From Ralstonia sp. TCR112 (GTDB lineage Bacteria > Pseudomonadota > Gammaproteobacteria > Burkholderiales > Burkholderiaceae), in assembly GCF_007997035.1 (NCBI RefSeq), contig NZ_VOSS01000063.1, positions 1 to 46,840 of the forward strand: a stretch of 46,840 nucleotides of DNA, given 5' to 3'. Each line of letters begins with the position of its first letter. Position 1 is the stretch's first letter. The position numbers and the translations under genes were made by a program. The notes beneath the pieces are model-generated. The model did no database searches and was not told where the DNA came from. It was given only the letters and a program-made list of their open reading frames with translations. Shown in pieces: positions 7,920 to 16,887 of the stretch.

Positions 7920-8882
7920 TCAGCGCTTTTCCGTCAGGAACTTGCCTTCGGGGCCGGCGACGTTCTTCTGCCGGCGTGTGTTGCCGTCAATGCCGCCGTC
8001 GATGGCCCATTCGGCAAACACGGTCGGGCCGGGCTCGAAATCGCGCGGCTGCCAGTCAGCGTCGAGCTGGTCTTCATCGGCGTAGTACTCGATCAATCCG
8101 CCGGCCGGGTTCTTGAAGTACCAGAAGTACGCCGACGAGATCGGGTGACGGCCGGGGCCCAGCTGCGTATCCCAGCCACAGCGCGACACGTGCATGCCGC
8201 CACCGAACACCTCATGGATGTCGCGCACCGTGAAAGCGACGTGGTTGAGGCCGCTCTTGGCCTGCGGCGTCTGCAACAGGAACAGGTCGTGGTGGCCGCC
8301 TTCGGGCTCGCAGCGCAGGAACGCCCCGCGGCCCGGGTAGTGGTCGGACGGCACAAAGCCGAGCTTCTCGACATAGAAGCGCTCCGTGGCCGCCACGTCC
8401 TTGACGAAGAAGACCACGTGGCCGACTTCGATGGGCGTGGCGCGCTCGTAGATCGGGCTGGGTTGGTTGCGGCGTGGCTTGTCCGTCCACGTGTTCATGG
8501 CAGCGCATTGCACGTCGACGTCGCGCTTCGTGGTCATCTGCACGCGCACGGCTAGACCGTTCGGGTCGGTGCAACCGACGCGGCCGTCGGCGTGCACGTA
8601 GCCGGGCTGGTCAGCCAGCGTGTCGACCAGGCGATCGAGCACAACGTGCGAATCGGTGCCCCAGATCACTTCGCGCAGCGTCGGGCCGGCTTCCATGGCC
8701 GGCGGCAGCGCGGCATCGTCGCTGCGCTTCAGGCGCACGCGGCAGCCGTTGAGTGTCTCGAACAGCAGGCCGCCGGCGTCTTCCGATTGCAGGGCGAGGC
8801 CCCAATCCAGGAAGAACTGCTTGCAGGCGGCGAGGTCGTCGGCACCGTAGACGATTTCGTCGATGCCTCGAATCGTGTTCAT
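7920..8882 (-). CDS. VOC-family extradiol-type dioxygenase
   Basis: About 320 residues in two tandem glyoxalase/bleomycin-resistance (VOC) domains, as in type I extradiol dioxygenases. The C-terminal domain supplies the metal site: His in VGHVVFFVKD, His in GLNHVAFTVRD, and Glu in GLIEYYADEDQ. The N-terminal domain (GIDEIVYGADDLAACKQFF) has lost the ligands, as is normal. Expected chemistry is Fe(II)- and O2-dependent meta cleavage of a catechol-like diol, following the Rieske and SDR steps of the same operon. I prefer the ATG at 8882, which has AGGAG six bases upstream; the ATG at 8888 directly abuts that site. A non-cleaving VOC role cannot be excluded. Confidence 0.85.
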   Translation of the reverse strand: MNTIRGIDEIVYGADDLAACKQFFLDWGLALQSEDAGGLLFETLNGCRVRLKRSDDAALPPAMEAGPTLREVIWGTDSHVVLDRLVDTLADQPGYVHADGRVGCTDPNGLAVRVQMTTKRDVDVQCAAMNTWTDKPRRNQPSPIYERATPIEVGHVVFFVKDVAATERFYVEKLGFVPSDHYPGRGAFLRCEPEGGHHDLFLLQTPQAKSGLNHVAFTVRDIHEVFGGGMHVSRCGWDTQLGPGRHPISSAYFWYFKNPAGGLIEYYADEDQLDADWQPRDFEPGPTVFAEWAIDGGIDGNTRRQKNVAGPEGKFLTEKR

Positions 8883-8918
8883 CTTCATCTCCTGTGGTCT
8901 GGGTGTTCTGTTTCAGCT

Positions 8919-10421
8919 TCAGTTGGCGTTGGCCCAGGCCAGCGGTTGTTCATTCAAGCCCCAGTAGAGGCTCTTCTGCTCCATGTATTGCAGGATGCCG
9001 AGGCGGCCCTTCTCGCGGCCGAGGCCGCTGTCGCGCCAGCCACCAAACGGCGTCGAAATCGAGAACTGCTTGTATGTGTTGATCCACACGTTGCCGGCCT
9101 GCACCGCGCGGCCGATGCGCCATGCGCGCTTGTAGTCGCGCGTCCAGATCCCGGCGGCCAATGCGTAGACGCTGTCGTTGGCCTGTTCGATCAATTCGTC
9201 TTCATCGTCGAACGGCATGGCGACGAGCACCGGGCCGAAGATTTCTTCCTGGCAGATGCGGGCGCTGTTGGTGAGCCCTTCGATGATGGTCGGCGTGTAG
9301 AAATAGCCCGACTCGCAGCCGGCGATTGCGGGGCGCAAACCGCCCGTGCGCAGGTGGCCGCCCTCTTCCACGCCCATCGCGACGTACGACTCGATGGTCT
9401 CGCGGTGGCGGTCGGTGATCAGCGGACCCATCTGCGTCGATTCATCGGCCGGATTGCCGACACGCAGACGTGCTGCGGCAGCGGCGAGGCGATCCATGAA
9501 CGGCTCGTACAGCGAACGCGCCACGAACAGGCGCGAACCGGCGATGCACGACTCGCCCGACGAGCTGAAGATGCCGTACAGCACGCCATTCACGGCGTGG
9601 TCGAGGTCGGCATCTTCAAACACCATCGTCGGCGACTTGCCGCCGAGTTCCAGCGACACCGGCATCATCTTGTCAGCGGCGATGTGGGCAATGTGTTTGC
9701 CCGTGTTCGTGCCACCCGTGAACGACACACGGCGCACCAGCGGATGCTTCGTAATCGCATCGCCAATCACGGAGCCCTTGCCCGGCAGCACGCTGATCAT
9801 GCCCTTGGGCACGCCCGCCTCTTCGCAGATGGCAGCAAGTTCCAGCGCCATCAGCGGCGTGACTTCCGCCGGTTTGACGACGACGGCGTTGCCCGCGGCC
9901 AGCGCGGGCGCCATCTTTTGCGCTTCGCTGGCAATCGGCGAATTCCACGGCGTGATGGCGGCCACCACGCCCATGGGCTCATGCACGCTCATCGTCAGGC
10001 AATCGCCACGCATGGGCGTGAGCGACTCTTCCAGCGTCTCGCATGCGGCGCCGAAGAACTGGAACGTGGCCGCAGCGCTTGCCACCAGCGCGCGCGTCTC
10101 GTTGATCGGCTTGCCGTTATCCAGGCGCTGGCGTTGTGCCAACGCTTCACTGCGCGAGCGGATCAGCTCAGCTACGCGGTACAGAACGGCCGCGCGCTCG
10201 TGCGGCTTGCGCTGCGCCCAACCGCTGGAGAGGAAGGCGCGGTAGGCGCCTGCCACCGCCTCTTCCACATCGGCGACGCTGGCGGCATTGAGCTCTGCAA
10301 CGACTTCACCGGTGGCCGGGTAGCGCGTGGCATAGCGCTCGCCCGTGCCGAGGCGCCAATCGCCGGCAATGCAGATGGGCAACACGGACGTTGCGGTTGC
10401 GTTCGGGTTGGAAACAGTCAT
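8919..10421 (-). CDS. Aldehyde dehydrogenase (NAD(P)+-dependent)
   Basis: 500 residues. Aldehyde dehydrogenase signatures are complete: ITPWNSPI in the cofactor domain, FTGGTNTGKHI (Rossmann turn), catalytic Glu in LELGGKSPTMVF, nucleophilic Cys in SSGESCIAGSRLFV, and EEIFGPVLVAMPF in the C-terminal part. It oxidises an aldehyde to the acid; in an extradiol pathway this would be a muconic-semialdehyde-type or side-chain aldehyde step. The start at 10421 (MTVSNPNATATS) has GAGG 13 bases upstream and lies 16 bases after the stop of the aspartate-dehydrogenase gene; the frame extends to 10475 only by overlap. The specific substrate is not readable. Confidence 0.92.
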   Translation of the reverse strand: MTVSNPNATATSVLPICIAGDWRLGTGERYATRYPATGEVVAELNAASVADVEEAVAGAYRAFLSSGWAQRKPHERAAVLYRVAELIRSRSEALAQRQRLDNGKPINETRALVASAAATFQFFGAACETLEESLTPMRGDCLTMSVHEPMGVVAAITPWNSPIASEAQKMAPALAAGNAVVVKPAEVTPLMALELAAICEEAGVPKGMISVLPGKGSVIGDAITKHPLVRRVSFTGGTNTGKHIAHIAADKMMPVSLELGGKSPTMVFEDADLDHAVNGVLYGIFSSSGESCIAGSRLFVARSLYEPFMDRLAAAAARLRVGNPADESTQMGPLITDRHRETIESYVAMGVEEGGHLRTGGLRPAIAGCESGYFYTPTIIEGLTNSARICQEEIFGPVLVAMPFDDEDELIEQANDSVYALAAGIWTRDYKRAWRIGRAVQAGNVWINTYKQFSISTPFGGWRDSGLGREKGRLGILQYMEQKSLYWGLNEQPLAWANAN

Positions 10422-10437
10422 GGCGCTATGGCCTCGC

Positions 10438-11241
10438 TTAAATCGAAACGGCGTGCGCGCGGTTGCCCAGCGCACGCACCACGCTGAACACCGTCAGCGC
10501 AGAAGTCTTGGGATTGGCCGCCAGCGGCTTGCCGCGCATCGTCAGCTCGAAGCCGCCAAAGGCACCGCGCGCTTCGACGTGATGGATGTTCTCGTCCACC
10601 GTTGGATCGGCCAGCAGCTTGACGTGCGTGTGCTCAAGACCGAGGCCTGCCAATGACAGCGTGGCCGCCACGTTGGCGTTTTTCGGGAACAGACGCGCAG
10701 CTTCACGGGCGTTGCCTTCGAAGATCACGGTCGGCTCGCGCAGCGCATCGAGGTCGAACTGCTGTTCGGCCGGCGTGTCCTTCCAGGCGCGCGGCGGTTT
10801 GCGGCCGGTGTAGATGACCGCATCCAACCCGCCGACGCGCGCAGCGGCCAGTGCGTCGATGGCGCCGATGGCGCCCGACAGCAGCTGCACCTGCGCGTTG
10901 CCACGGCGGGCCGCAGCCTCCAGCCGTTCGGCCACGCCGGGTTCCGACAACGCACCCACCGATACGACCAGGCAGTCGATGCCCTGCTCCAACGCCGGCA
11001 ACACATGCTCTTCAAGCGCATCATGGCCAGCGCATTCGACGAGCAGATCAGGATGCGCGTCGGCCGACAGATGCGTCGTGACACGCGCATTCGGTGCGAA
11101 CGGGGCGATGGCCTCGCGCGCCTTGTCCATCGCGTGCTCGGGCACGATCACGGCGTCAAAGCACACATCCGGATCGCTCTTGAGCAGTTCCAGTACGCCC
11201 TGCCCGATCGCTCCGCACCCGACCATCGATACATGCAGCAT
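10438..11241 (-). CDS. L-aspartate dehydrogenase family (NadX-like)
   Basis: 267 residues, the normal family length. The N-terminal Rossmann fold begins MLHVSMVGCGAIGQGVLEL. VECAGHDALEEHVLPAL and VSVGALSEPG follow, and the C-terminal domain has ATLSLAGLGLEHTHVKLLADP and FELTMRGKPLAANPKTSALT, all typical of aspartate dehydrogenases that interconvert L-aspartate and iminoaspartate/oxaloacetate with NAD(P). The ATG at 11241 has AAGGAG seven bases upstream; a GTG at 11277 overlapping the previous stop is a less likely start. Inside a ring-degradation operon its job is probably not NAD biosynthesis; reductive amination or oxidative deamination of a pathway intermediate is my inference. Confidence 0.9.
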   Translation of the reverse strand: MLHVSMVGCGAIGQGVLELLKSDPDVCFDAVIVPEHAMDKAREAIAPFAPNARVTTHLSADAHPDLLVECAGHDALEEHVLPALEQGIDCLVVSVGALSEPGVAERLEAAARRGNAQVQLLSGAIGAIDALAAARVGGLDAVIYTGRKPPRAWKDTPAEQQFDLDALREPTVIFEGNAREAARLFPKNANVAATLSLAGLGLEHTHVKLLADPTVDENIHHVEARGAFGGFELTMRGKPLAANPKTSALTVFSVVRALGNRAHAVSI

Positions 11242-11273
11242 GTCCGGCTCCTTCAATTGGCTCGGTTGCAGAT

Positions 11274-12999
11274 TCACGCCACCACCGTCGTGCGCTCGGC
11301 TGCGCGCTCGCCCTGGCCGTCCTTGGCCTGCTGGTTGACCGGCGGGCCTGCAAAGATCGTCTTGAAGCTGCCGATGGAAAGCATGTCGATCTCCATCAGG
11401 AACGGGCCTTCGCCGCTGGTGGCTTCCTTCAGCGCGCTGCTCACGTCTGCCAGATCCGAGACGCGGCGATGACGCAGTTGCAGCGACTGGGCGAGCGCCG
11501 CGTAGTCCGGCGTGTGCAGATCCACGTAATGGCGGCGGCCGCCGTACTGCGCGTCCTGAATGTTCTTGATGACGCCGTAGCCCTTGTCGTTCATCAGCAC
11601 GATGACGAGGTTGGCGCGCTCCTGCACCGCAGTCGCCAATTCACCCAGGTTCAGGATGAAGCCGCCATCGCCGGCCAGGCAGAACGTGGTCTTGCCCGAT
11701 CCGGTTGCAGCCGCACCAATGGCCGCGCCGATGCCCATTGCCAAACCTTGGCCGATGCCGCCGCCCAGCGCATGCACGCCGGCGCGCGAGTCAAAGATGC
11801 GGAGTTGCCTATTGCCCCACGTGCTGTTCGACACCGTCACGTCGCGCACCCAGTTGAATTCGCGGCCCACGGCAGCTTGCAGTGCCTCCACCAGCTTGGC
11901 GTAAGGGCCGAGGCCGTCGACCAGCCCGCCCACGGCCGCATCGTGTGCCGCCCGCAGGTCTGCCGCGAATGTCGCGTCGATCTGCATCTTCTTTTCCAGC
12001 CGATCGGCCAGGCCATCCAGCGCAAGCGCCGAATCGCCGCACACGAAGTAGTCGCTGGCGTAGCAACGGCCTTCCGCTGAAGCATCCGCATCGATGCGGT
12101 ACAGCGGGCGCGGCAGTTTCAGTTCGTACTTGAGCGTTTCGTTGCCGCGCAGGCGTGAGCCCACCACGACCATGGCATCGCACGTCTGGTAGAACGCTTC
12201 GACCGGCTTGTGCAGGTTGAATGCGCCCAGCGAGCGCGGGTCATCTTCCGGCACGATGCCGCGGCCCTGCGTGCTGGTGACCACACCAAAGCCGAGGTCC
12301 ATCAGCGCTTGACCTGCTTCGCAGCGTGGCGGGCACCACCGCCGAGCCACAGCATCGGACGGCGCGCGCGCGACAGGCGTTCAGCCAGTTCGTCCAGCGC
12401 GTGAGCCGACGGCACATGCTGCGGCACCAGCAGCGGGCGCAGGTCGTCCGGCATGGGAATCAGCGCAGCCTGGATGTCGATAGGAATCTCCACGCTCACC
12501 GGGCCGGCCGGAGCCGTCAGCGCCGTCTGCACGGCCAGCTTCATCGTGCTGATGGCCGTATCGGCACTGCGCACGCGGAAGGCTGCCTTGGAGACGGCCT
12601 TGAGCATCGTGAGCTGGTCCGGCGCTTCGTGGATGTACGCGAGGCTCTGGTCCAGGTACGGCGTTTCGATCTGGCCCGTGATGTGCAGCAACGGCGTGCC
12701 GGCGGTCAGGGCTTCGACCATGGCGCCCGCCGCGTTGCCGGCAGCGGTGCCGGTGCTGGTCAGGCAGACGCCGAGGCGCCCGTGGTCCGGGCATAGGCGT
12801 CGGCCATGTTGGCGCCGCCGGCTTCACCGCGCGCCATGACGAAGCGGATCTTGCCGCGCTCGCCCATCGCATCGAGGATGGGCATGTTGTGGATCGAGAT
12901 GACACCGAAAGCGGCCTTGACCTCGCAGGCCTCCAGGAAGGCTGCAATCGCGTGGCCCACCGTGACCAGCTGTTGTTCCTGTTGTTGTCGTTTAAGCAT
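11274..12999 (-). pseudogene. ThDP-dependent enzyme (acetolactate synthase-like), two frameshifts
   Basis: Restored length about 575 residues, typical of thiamine-diphosphate enzymes. From 12999 the N-terminal PYR domain reads VTVGHAIAAFLEACEVKAAF and VMARGEAGGANMADAYART (conserved Glu of the cofactor pocket). The frame is lost near 12775-12781, where one G appears missing from GGCGGCC. The middle domain continues (GAMVEALTAGTPLLHITGQ to MLWLGGGARHAAKQV). The frame is lost again near 12308-12318, where one C appears missing. The C-terminal PP domain then runs to 11274 with the ThDP motif CLAGDGGFILNLGELATAV and LMNDKGYGVI. Adding two bases gives exactly 576 codons including the stop. The start codon overlaps the end of the preceding SDR gene by 8 bases. 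Decarboxylase or carboligase action on a 2-oxo acid is the family expectation. As written the product would be truncated. Confidence 0.85.
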
Positions 13000-13801
13000 G
13001 ACGGGAGTGTCCTCCGGAGATATCGATGTGGCTGCCCGTGGTGTACGAAGACAACGGCGAGGCAAGGAACAGAATGGCGCGGGCCGCCTCTTCGGGCACG
13101 CCCAGGCGTCCAAGGGGAATGTGTTTTTGCGCGGCCAGGCGACGCGTCCACGCAGCCCAGTCGAGATGGCGATCTTCTTCGGGTCGAGCCTCGAAGCGGC
13201 GGCGCCATTGGCCGGACTCCACCAGGCCGATCAGGATGCCGTTGACGCGCACGCCCTTCGGTGCAAATTCGGTCGCCATCGAACGCACAAGGTTGAGCAC
13301 ACCCGCACGCGCGGCAGAGGTGGCCACCATGTGCGGCTCGGGCTGCTGCGCGAGCAGCGAATTCACGCAGACGATCGCGCCGTGCGCCGAGCGCTCGAGT
13401 TGCGGCAGGAAAGCGCGCGTGGGATGGATCACCGAGAAGAACTTGAGATGCAGCTCCTGCGTCCACGCGGCATCGTCGGTATCGGCAAACGTCGAGACAC
13501 GGCCTTGGCCGGCGTTGTTGACGAGCATGTCGACGGGACCCAGCGCTTGCTCCACGGCGTCGGCAAACGCTGCCATCTGCGCGGCGTCGAGCACGTCGCA
13601 CGTTGCAGCAAACAGCCGGGCGTTGGGGAAGCGGCTGCGCAAACTTTGTTCGGCTTGCGCGAGGCGTTCGGCATTGCGGCCGCACAGCGCCACGGCGGCA
13701 CCGGCTTCCAGCAGCAGTTCAACGGTGGCCAGGCCGATGCCGGAGGAGCCGCCCGTCACGACAGCGGTCTTGCCAGTCAGGTCGATCATCGGCATGGTCA
13801 T
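12992..13801 (-). CDS. SDR-family protein with non-canonical active site
   Basis: 269 residues with a classical SDR Rossmann fold: cofactor motif TGGSSGIGLATVELL, NNAG at 95-98, the segment GAIVCVNSLLAQQ carrying the usual Ser (S148), and a C-terminal FLASPLSSYTTGSHIDISGG. At the YxxxK position the sequence reads MVATSAARAGVLNL, so the catalytic Tyr and Lys are replaced by T161 and R165, and the Asn normally found near 115-120 is also absent. It may have lost dehydrogenase activity or use another mechanism (binding subunit, hydratase or isomerase-like). Overlaps of 4 bases with the upstream IclR stop and 8 bases with the downstream ThDP gene indicate translational coupling. Frame and composition are healthy, so it is not decaying. 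Confidence 0.85.
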   Translation of the reverse strand: MTMPMIDLTGKTAVVTGGSSGIGLATVELLLEAGAAVALCGRNAERLAQAEQSLRSRFPNARLFAATCDVLDAAQMAAFADAVEQALGPVDMLVNNAGQGRVSTFADTDDAAWTQELHLKFFSVIHPTRAFLPQLERSAHGAIVCVNSLLAQQPEPHMVATSAARAGVLNLVRSMATEFAPKGVRVNGILIGLVESGQWRRRFEARPEEDRHLDWAAWTRRLAAQKHIPLGRLGVPEEAARAILFLASPLSSYTTGSHIDISGGHSRHA

Positions 13802-14625
13802 TCGCGGAAGAGGTTGACGACCTTGCCGCCGGCGGGGCGGTAGTCCAGCAAGTAAGACAGCTCGCCGGCAGCGGCGCGCACCTTGTCGATCATCAGATCA
13901 AGCTGGGCCGCTTCGATGCGCGGCGACGGAATCGTCGTGCCGAGCGCGGCCACCACCTTGCCGGCGCGGTCCAGCACCGGTGCAGCAATCGTCGAGATGT
14001 TGGCTTCGAAGAAGCCTTCCTGCAGCACGTAGCCGTGTTCGCGGTCGCGCTGGACCATCTCGAACAGCTCTTCCACCGTGCGCGGCGTGTTGGCGGAAAA
14101 CACTTCCAGCTGTGGCTCCGGATACAGCTGGCGCAGCTCAGCCAGCGACAGATCGGCCAGCAGCACACGACCCAGCACCGTGGCGTGAGCCGGCAGGCGC
14201 GTGCCGACATTCACCGAACTGGTGAACGGCGTGGGCGCGACGGATTTCGCCACGTAGACGATCGAGCGGCCATCGCGCACGACGAGGTTGCACGGATAAT
14301 GAATCTCGTCGCGCAGACGATCGAGCAGCGGGCGGCCCAGCTCGGTCAATTCCAGCGACGCGAGATATTCAAAGCCCAGGCGCAGCACCGCCATGCCGAG
14401 GCGGAAATCGCGGCCGCCGTCAACGCGTTCGATGAAGCCCATCACTTCAAGTGTGGTCAGCAGGCGGAACACCGTGGAGCGCGGCACCTTCAGGCGGCGC
14501 GCCAGTTCCGGCGCAGACAGCACACGGTCTTTGTGGCTGAACTCGCACAGCAGGCGCAGGCCGCGTTCGAGCCCCGGCACGATGTACTTTTCCTGCACGT
14601 CTTCTGGGATGAGGTCGTTGCTCAT
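13798..14625 (-). CDS. IclR-family transcriptional regulator
   Basis: 275 residues. The N-terminal winged HTH is at about 15-80 (LERGLRLLCEFSHKDRVLSA, then LARRLKVPRSTVFRLLTTLE). The C-terminal IclR effector domain is at about 90-260 (DRLRDEIHYPCNLVVRDG, then NVGTRLPAHATVLGRVLLA and HGYVLQEGFFEANISTIAAP). Family members bind an aromatic or organic acid and act as repressors or activators. It sits inside the catabolic operon, downstream of the hydrolase (12-base gap) and overlapping the next SDR start by 4 bases, so it would be made with the enzymes it probably controls. Candidate targets are the palindromes at 18360-18375 and 6857-6872. The ribosome site is weak. Confidence 0.92.
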   Translation of the reverse strand: MSNDLIPEDVQEKYIVPGLERGLRLLCEFSHKDRVLSAPELARRLKVPRSTVFRLLTTLEVMGFIERVDGGRDFRLGMAVLRLGFEYLASLELTELGRPLLDRLRDEIHYPCNLVVRDGRSIVYVAKSVAPTPFTSSVNVGTRLPAHATVLGRVLLADLSLAELRQLYPEPQLEVFSANTPRTVEELFEMVQRDREHGYVLQEGFFEANISTIAAPVLDRAGKVVAALGTTIPSPRIEAAQLDLMIDKVRAAAGELSYLLDYRPAGGKVVNLFRE

Positions 14626-14637
14626 ACGTCTTGGCGC

Positions 14638-15540
14638 TTAGGCGTTTTGGGATTGGGAGAGAACCGCATGTTCGATCCAGCCTGCGACAGCGTCAGGCGC
14701 ATCGATGTAGGAGGCATGCCCGGCCGATGGCACAAGCGCAAACGGCAGATCGAACGTCTTCGCCAGCGCTTCGCAGCCCAGCGGCGGCGTAATACCGTCG
14801 ACATCGCCGCACGCGATCTGCGCGGGTGTGGAGGCGGGGCGTTTGCTCAGATAGGCGCCGATGTCGTCGCCGCTCAGCATCGCCACAGCCTGACGATAAC
14901 CACCTTCGTTGAGGCGCTTCATGTTCCAGCGCACCCAGGCGCGTTCTTCGTCGGTGGCATTCGGGCGCAGCAGATGCGCGTGGCGCGATTCCGCCATGCC
15001 GTCGATGCCAAGCTGATCGAGCGTTGCAAGACGCTGGGCCTGCACGCTGCGGGACGTCTCTTGCTGCCCCGGTTGGCCGTAGCCCTGCGCGGGGTTCAGA
15101 AGCAGCAGGCGCTTCGGCTGCATCGCCGCTGGCGCGGCGGCCACATACGCCGATGCCATCAGCGCGCCCAGCGAATGACCGACGATCGCATCGGGCGTCA
15201 CATCCAGCGCGGCAAGCCACGCCTGCAGCCGCAGCGCGTAGTCGGCGGCGCGCGGTGCCACGTCTGCAAGCGGCGTGGAACTGCCGTAACCCGGCGCATC
15301 CCATGCCAGCACGCGCATGTTGTGCGAAAGAACCTGCGCGCAAGGCAGCCATGACGCAGCGCTGGAGCTGATGCCGTGCAACAGCACCACCACCGGCCCG
15401 CGCTCGCCCCATTGCCGATAGCCGATGCGGTCGCCGTGCGCGTTGATGGCGACGGTGCGTTCGGCAAACCCTGCGCCGAGCACGGCAAGCGCGTCGGCAA
15501 CGCGGAACGGATGGGAAGACATGACAGCCTGCGCGCTCAT
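14638..15540 (-). CDS. Alpha/beta hydrolase
   Basis: 300 residues. Alpha/beta-hydrolase features: oxyanion motif LLHGISSSAASW, conserved WDAPGYGSS, nucleophile elbow GHSLGALMAS (Ser), an acid in ACGDVDGITPP, and the catalytic His in SAGHASYIDAPD. This is the layout of carbon-carbon bond hydrolases of meta-cleavage pathways (MhpC/BphD-like) and of esterases. Placed four bases after the cupin gene in the operon, it most likely hydrolyses the ring-cleavage product or an ester/lactone in the pathway. The first ATG (15540) is used; a second in-frame ATG six codons later is possible. Confidence 0.9.
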   Translation of the reverse strand: MSAQAVMSSHPFRVADALAVLGAGFAERTVAINAHGDRIGYRQWGERGPVVVLLHGISSSAASWLPCAQVLSHNMRVLAWDAPGYGSSTPLADVAPRAADYALRLQAWLAALDVTPDAIVGHSLGALMASAYVAAAPAAMQPKRLLLLNPAQGYGQPGQQETSRSVQAQRLATLDQLGIDGMAESRHAHLLRPNATDEERAWVRWNMKRLNEGGYRQAVAMLSGDDIGAYLSKRPASTPAQIACGDVDGITPPLGCEALAKTFDLPFALVPSAGHASYIDAPDAVAGWIEHAVLSQSQNA

Positions 15541-15544
15541 GGCA

Positions 15545-16081
15545 TTAACGCTTGATCTTGGCGAGCGGATGCTCGGGCGGATACGTCGGCGTGATCGGCT
15601 TCTTGGCGCCGAGCATCACGCACATCAGCGCATCTTCATCGCCGATATTGATTTCTTCGCGGTACACGCCGGGCGGCACCGAGACGAGATCGCGATCGGT
15701 CAGGATGGTCTCAAAGCGCTCGCCGTCCTTCTCCAGCACCAGCTTGAGCTTGCCGCGAATGATGAAGAACACCTCTTCCACATCGGTGTGCAGATGCGAC
15801 GGGCCTTCGTGGCCGGCCGGAATGACCATCGTCGAAAACGTGAAGTGCTCCGCCGGCACCGTGTTGGTGTCAGCGGCCACGCCCGTACCGCCCGTGCCGA
15901 GGTAGCGCATTTGCGCACGGCGGTATTTCGGGTCGAAGTCGGCCTGGAACTTGAGGGCGTCCCAGTCGTAGCGGCGGGTGGAAAAACGCGCGACGCGGCT
16001 GTTCATCCAGTCTTCAAACGACGCGCCTTCCGGGCGGTCCCACGTGCGTTGCACTTGCTGTTGTTCGGAGAGATCGCTCAT
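15545..16081 (-). CDS. Cupin-domain protein
   Basis: 178 residues with a single cupin barrel. Metal-binding motif 1 is visible as GPSHLHTDVEEVFFIIRGK (two His and a Glu) and motif 2 as DLVSVPPGVYREEINIGDE, in which the usual second-motif His is replaced, so the metal site could be incomplete. The N-terminal extension (residues 1-60) begins MSDLSEQQQVQRTWDRP. Small cupins in aromatic operons act as isomerases, dioxygenases or accessory proteins; no specific role can be assigned. The start at 16081 has AGAGG upstream (spacing about 9) and lies 32 bases after the SDR gene; the frame extends upstream only by overlap. Confidence 0.8.
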   Translation of the reverse strand: MSDLSEQQQVQRTWDRPEGASFEDWMNSRVARFSTRRYDWDALKFQADFDPKYRRAQMRYLGTGGTGVAADTNTVPAEHFTFSTMVIPAGHEGPSHLHTDVEEVFFIIRGKLKLVLEKDGERFETILTDRDLVSVPPGVYREEINIGDEDALMCVMLGAKKPITPTYPPEHPLAKIKR

Positions 16082-16113
16082 CGAATACCTCTTCTGAATG
16101 GTGTGTGGATGCA

Positions 16114-16887
16114 TTACTGCATGACGAAACCGCCGTTGACGGCCAGCGTCTGGCCCGTCACGAATCGGGAAAGGTCGGACAACGCGAACAGCACGGCGCC
16201 GCACACGTCATCGGGCAGCTGGTCGCGCGAAATGGCGCGCTGGTCGCGGTACAGCGCATGACGGTGCGCCGGCACGTATTCGGTGGCCTCCACCAGCGTC
16301 AGGCCCGGCGCAATGGCGTTGACGGTGATGCCGTCTGCGCCACATTCGCGCGCCAGAGACTTGGTCATGCCGATGACGGCGCTCTTGCTGGCCACGTAAG
16401 CCAGCAGGTTCGGCGCGCCCCACAGCGGGGTGTCCGACGACAGGTTGACGATGGCGCCGCGGCCCGAAGCCTTGAGCGCCGGCAGGCAAGCCGTCGTCAT
16501 CAACCAGGTGCCACGCACGTTGACGTTCATCACGCGGTCCCAGGTCTCGATGTCGATCGACGATGCGTCGCGCCCGCCCGAGTTCGTGATGGCCGCGTTG
16601 TTGACGAGCCCGTCGAGCCCACCCAGTGCCTGCACAGCCGCAGCAGCGCATGCCTGAATGGAAGCCGGATCGCCAAGATCGAGCGCAAAGCCATGCGCAT
16701 TGAAACCGGCCGCACGCAGCGCCGCGGCCGCTTCCTGCACGCGCTCGCCAAGAATGTCGGCCAGCGCAACGGCGCCACCGGCTTCGGCGATCGACTTGGC
16801 AAAGGCCAGACCGAGACCGCGCGCGGCGCCCGTCACGAGCACCTTGCGGCCCGCCAGCAGCCCGGCAGTTGAATTGCGCTCAGGCAT
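16114..16887 (-). CDS. Short-chain dehydrogenase, canonical active site
   Basis: 257 residues. Complete classical SDR motifs: TGAARGLGLAFAKSIAEAGG for the cofactor, NNAA, active-site Ser in IVNLSSDTPLWG, and YVASK (Tyr-x-x-x-Lys), followed by ITVNAIAPGLT. In a Rieske operon the expected job is oxidation of a cis-dihydrodiol or of a hydroxylated side chain with NAD+. The ATG at 16887 overlaps the end of the Rieske gene by 8 bases, showing tight coupling to it. The long upstream extension of this frame is a translation of the Rieske gene on the same strand in another frame and is not real. Confidence 0.9.
   Translation of the reverse strand: MPERNSTAGLLAGRKVLVTGAARGLGLAFAKSIAEAGGAVALADILGERVQEAAAALRAAGFNAHGFALDLGDPASIQACAAAAVQALGGLDGLVNNAAITNSGGRDASSIDIETWDRVMNVNVRGTWLMTTACLPALKASGRGAIVNLSSDTPLWGAPNLLAYVASKSAVIGMTKSLARECGADGITVNAIAPGLTLVEATEYVPAHRHALYRDQRAISRDQLPDDVCGAVLFALSDLSRFVTGQTLAVNGGFVMQ

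Noticed and set aside
8592-10487. Very long plus-strand frame (631 codons)
   Set aside because: Lies antisense to the aldehyde dehydrogenase, which has all catalytic motifs; the plus frame is His/Arg/Gln-rich with no family features.
12381-13685. 434-codon minus-strand frame
   Set aside because: Alternative frame across the frameshifted ThDP gene and the SDR; Arg-rich, no domain. The frameshift model explains the region better.
13603-15354. 583-codon plus-strand frame
   Set aside because: Antisense to the IclR and alpha/beta hydrolase genes; low-complexity composition and no ribosome site.
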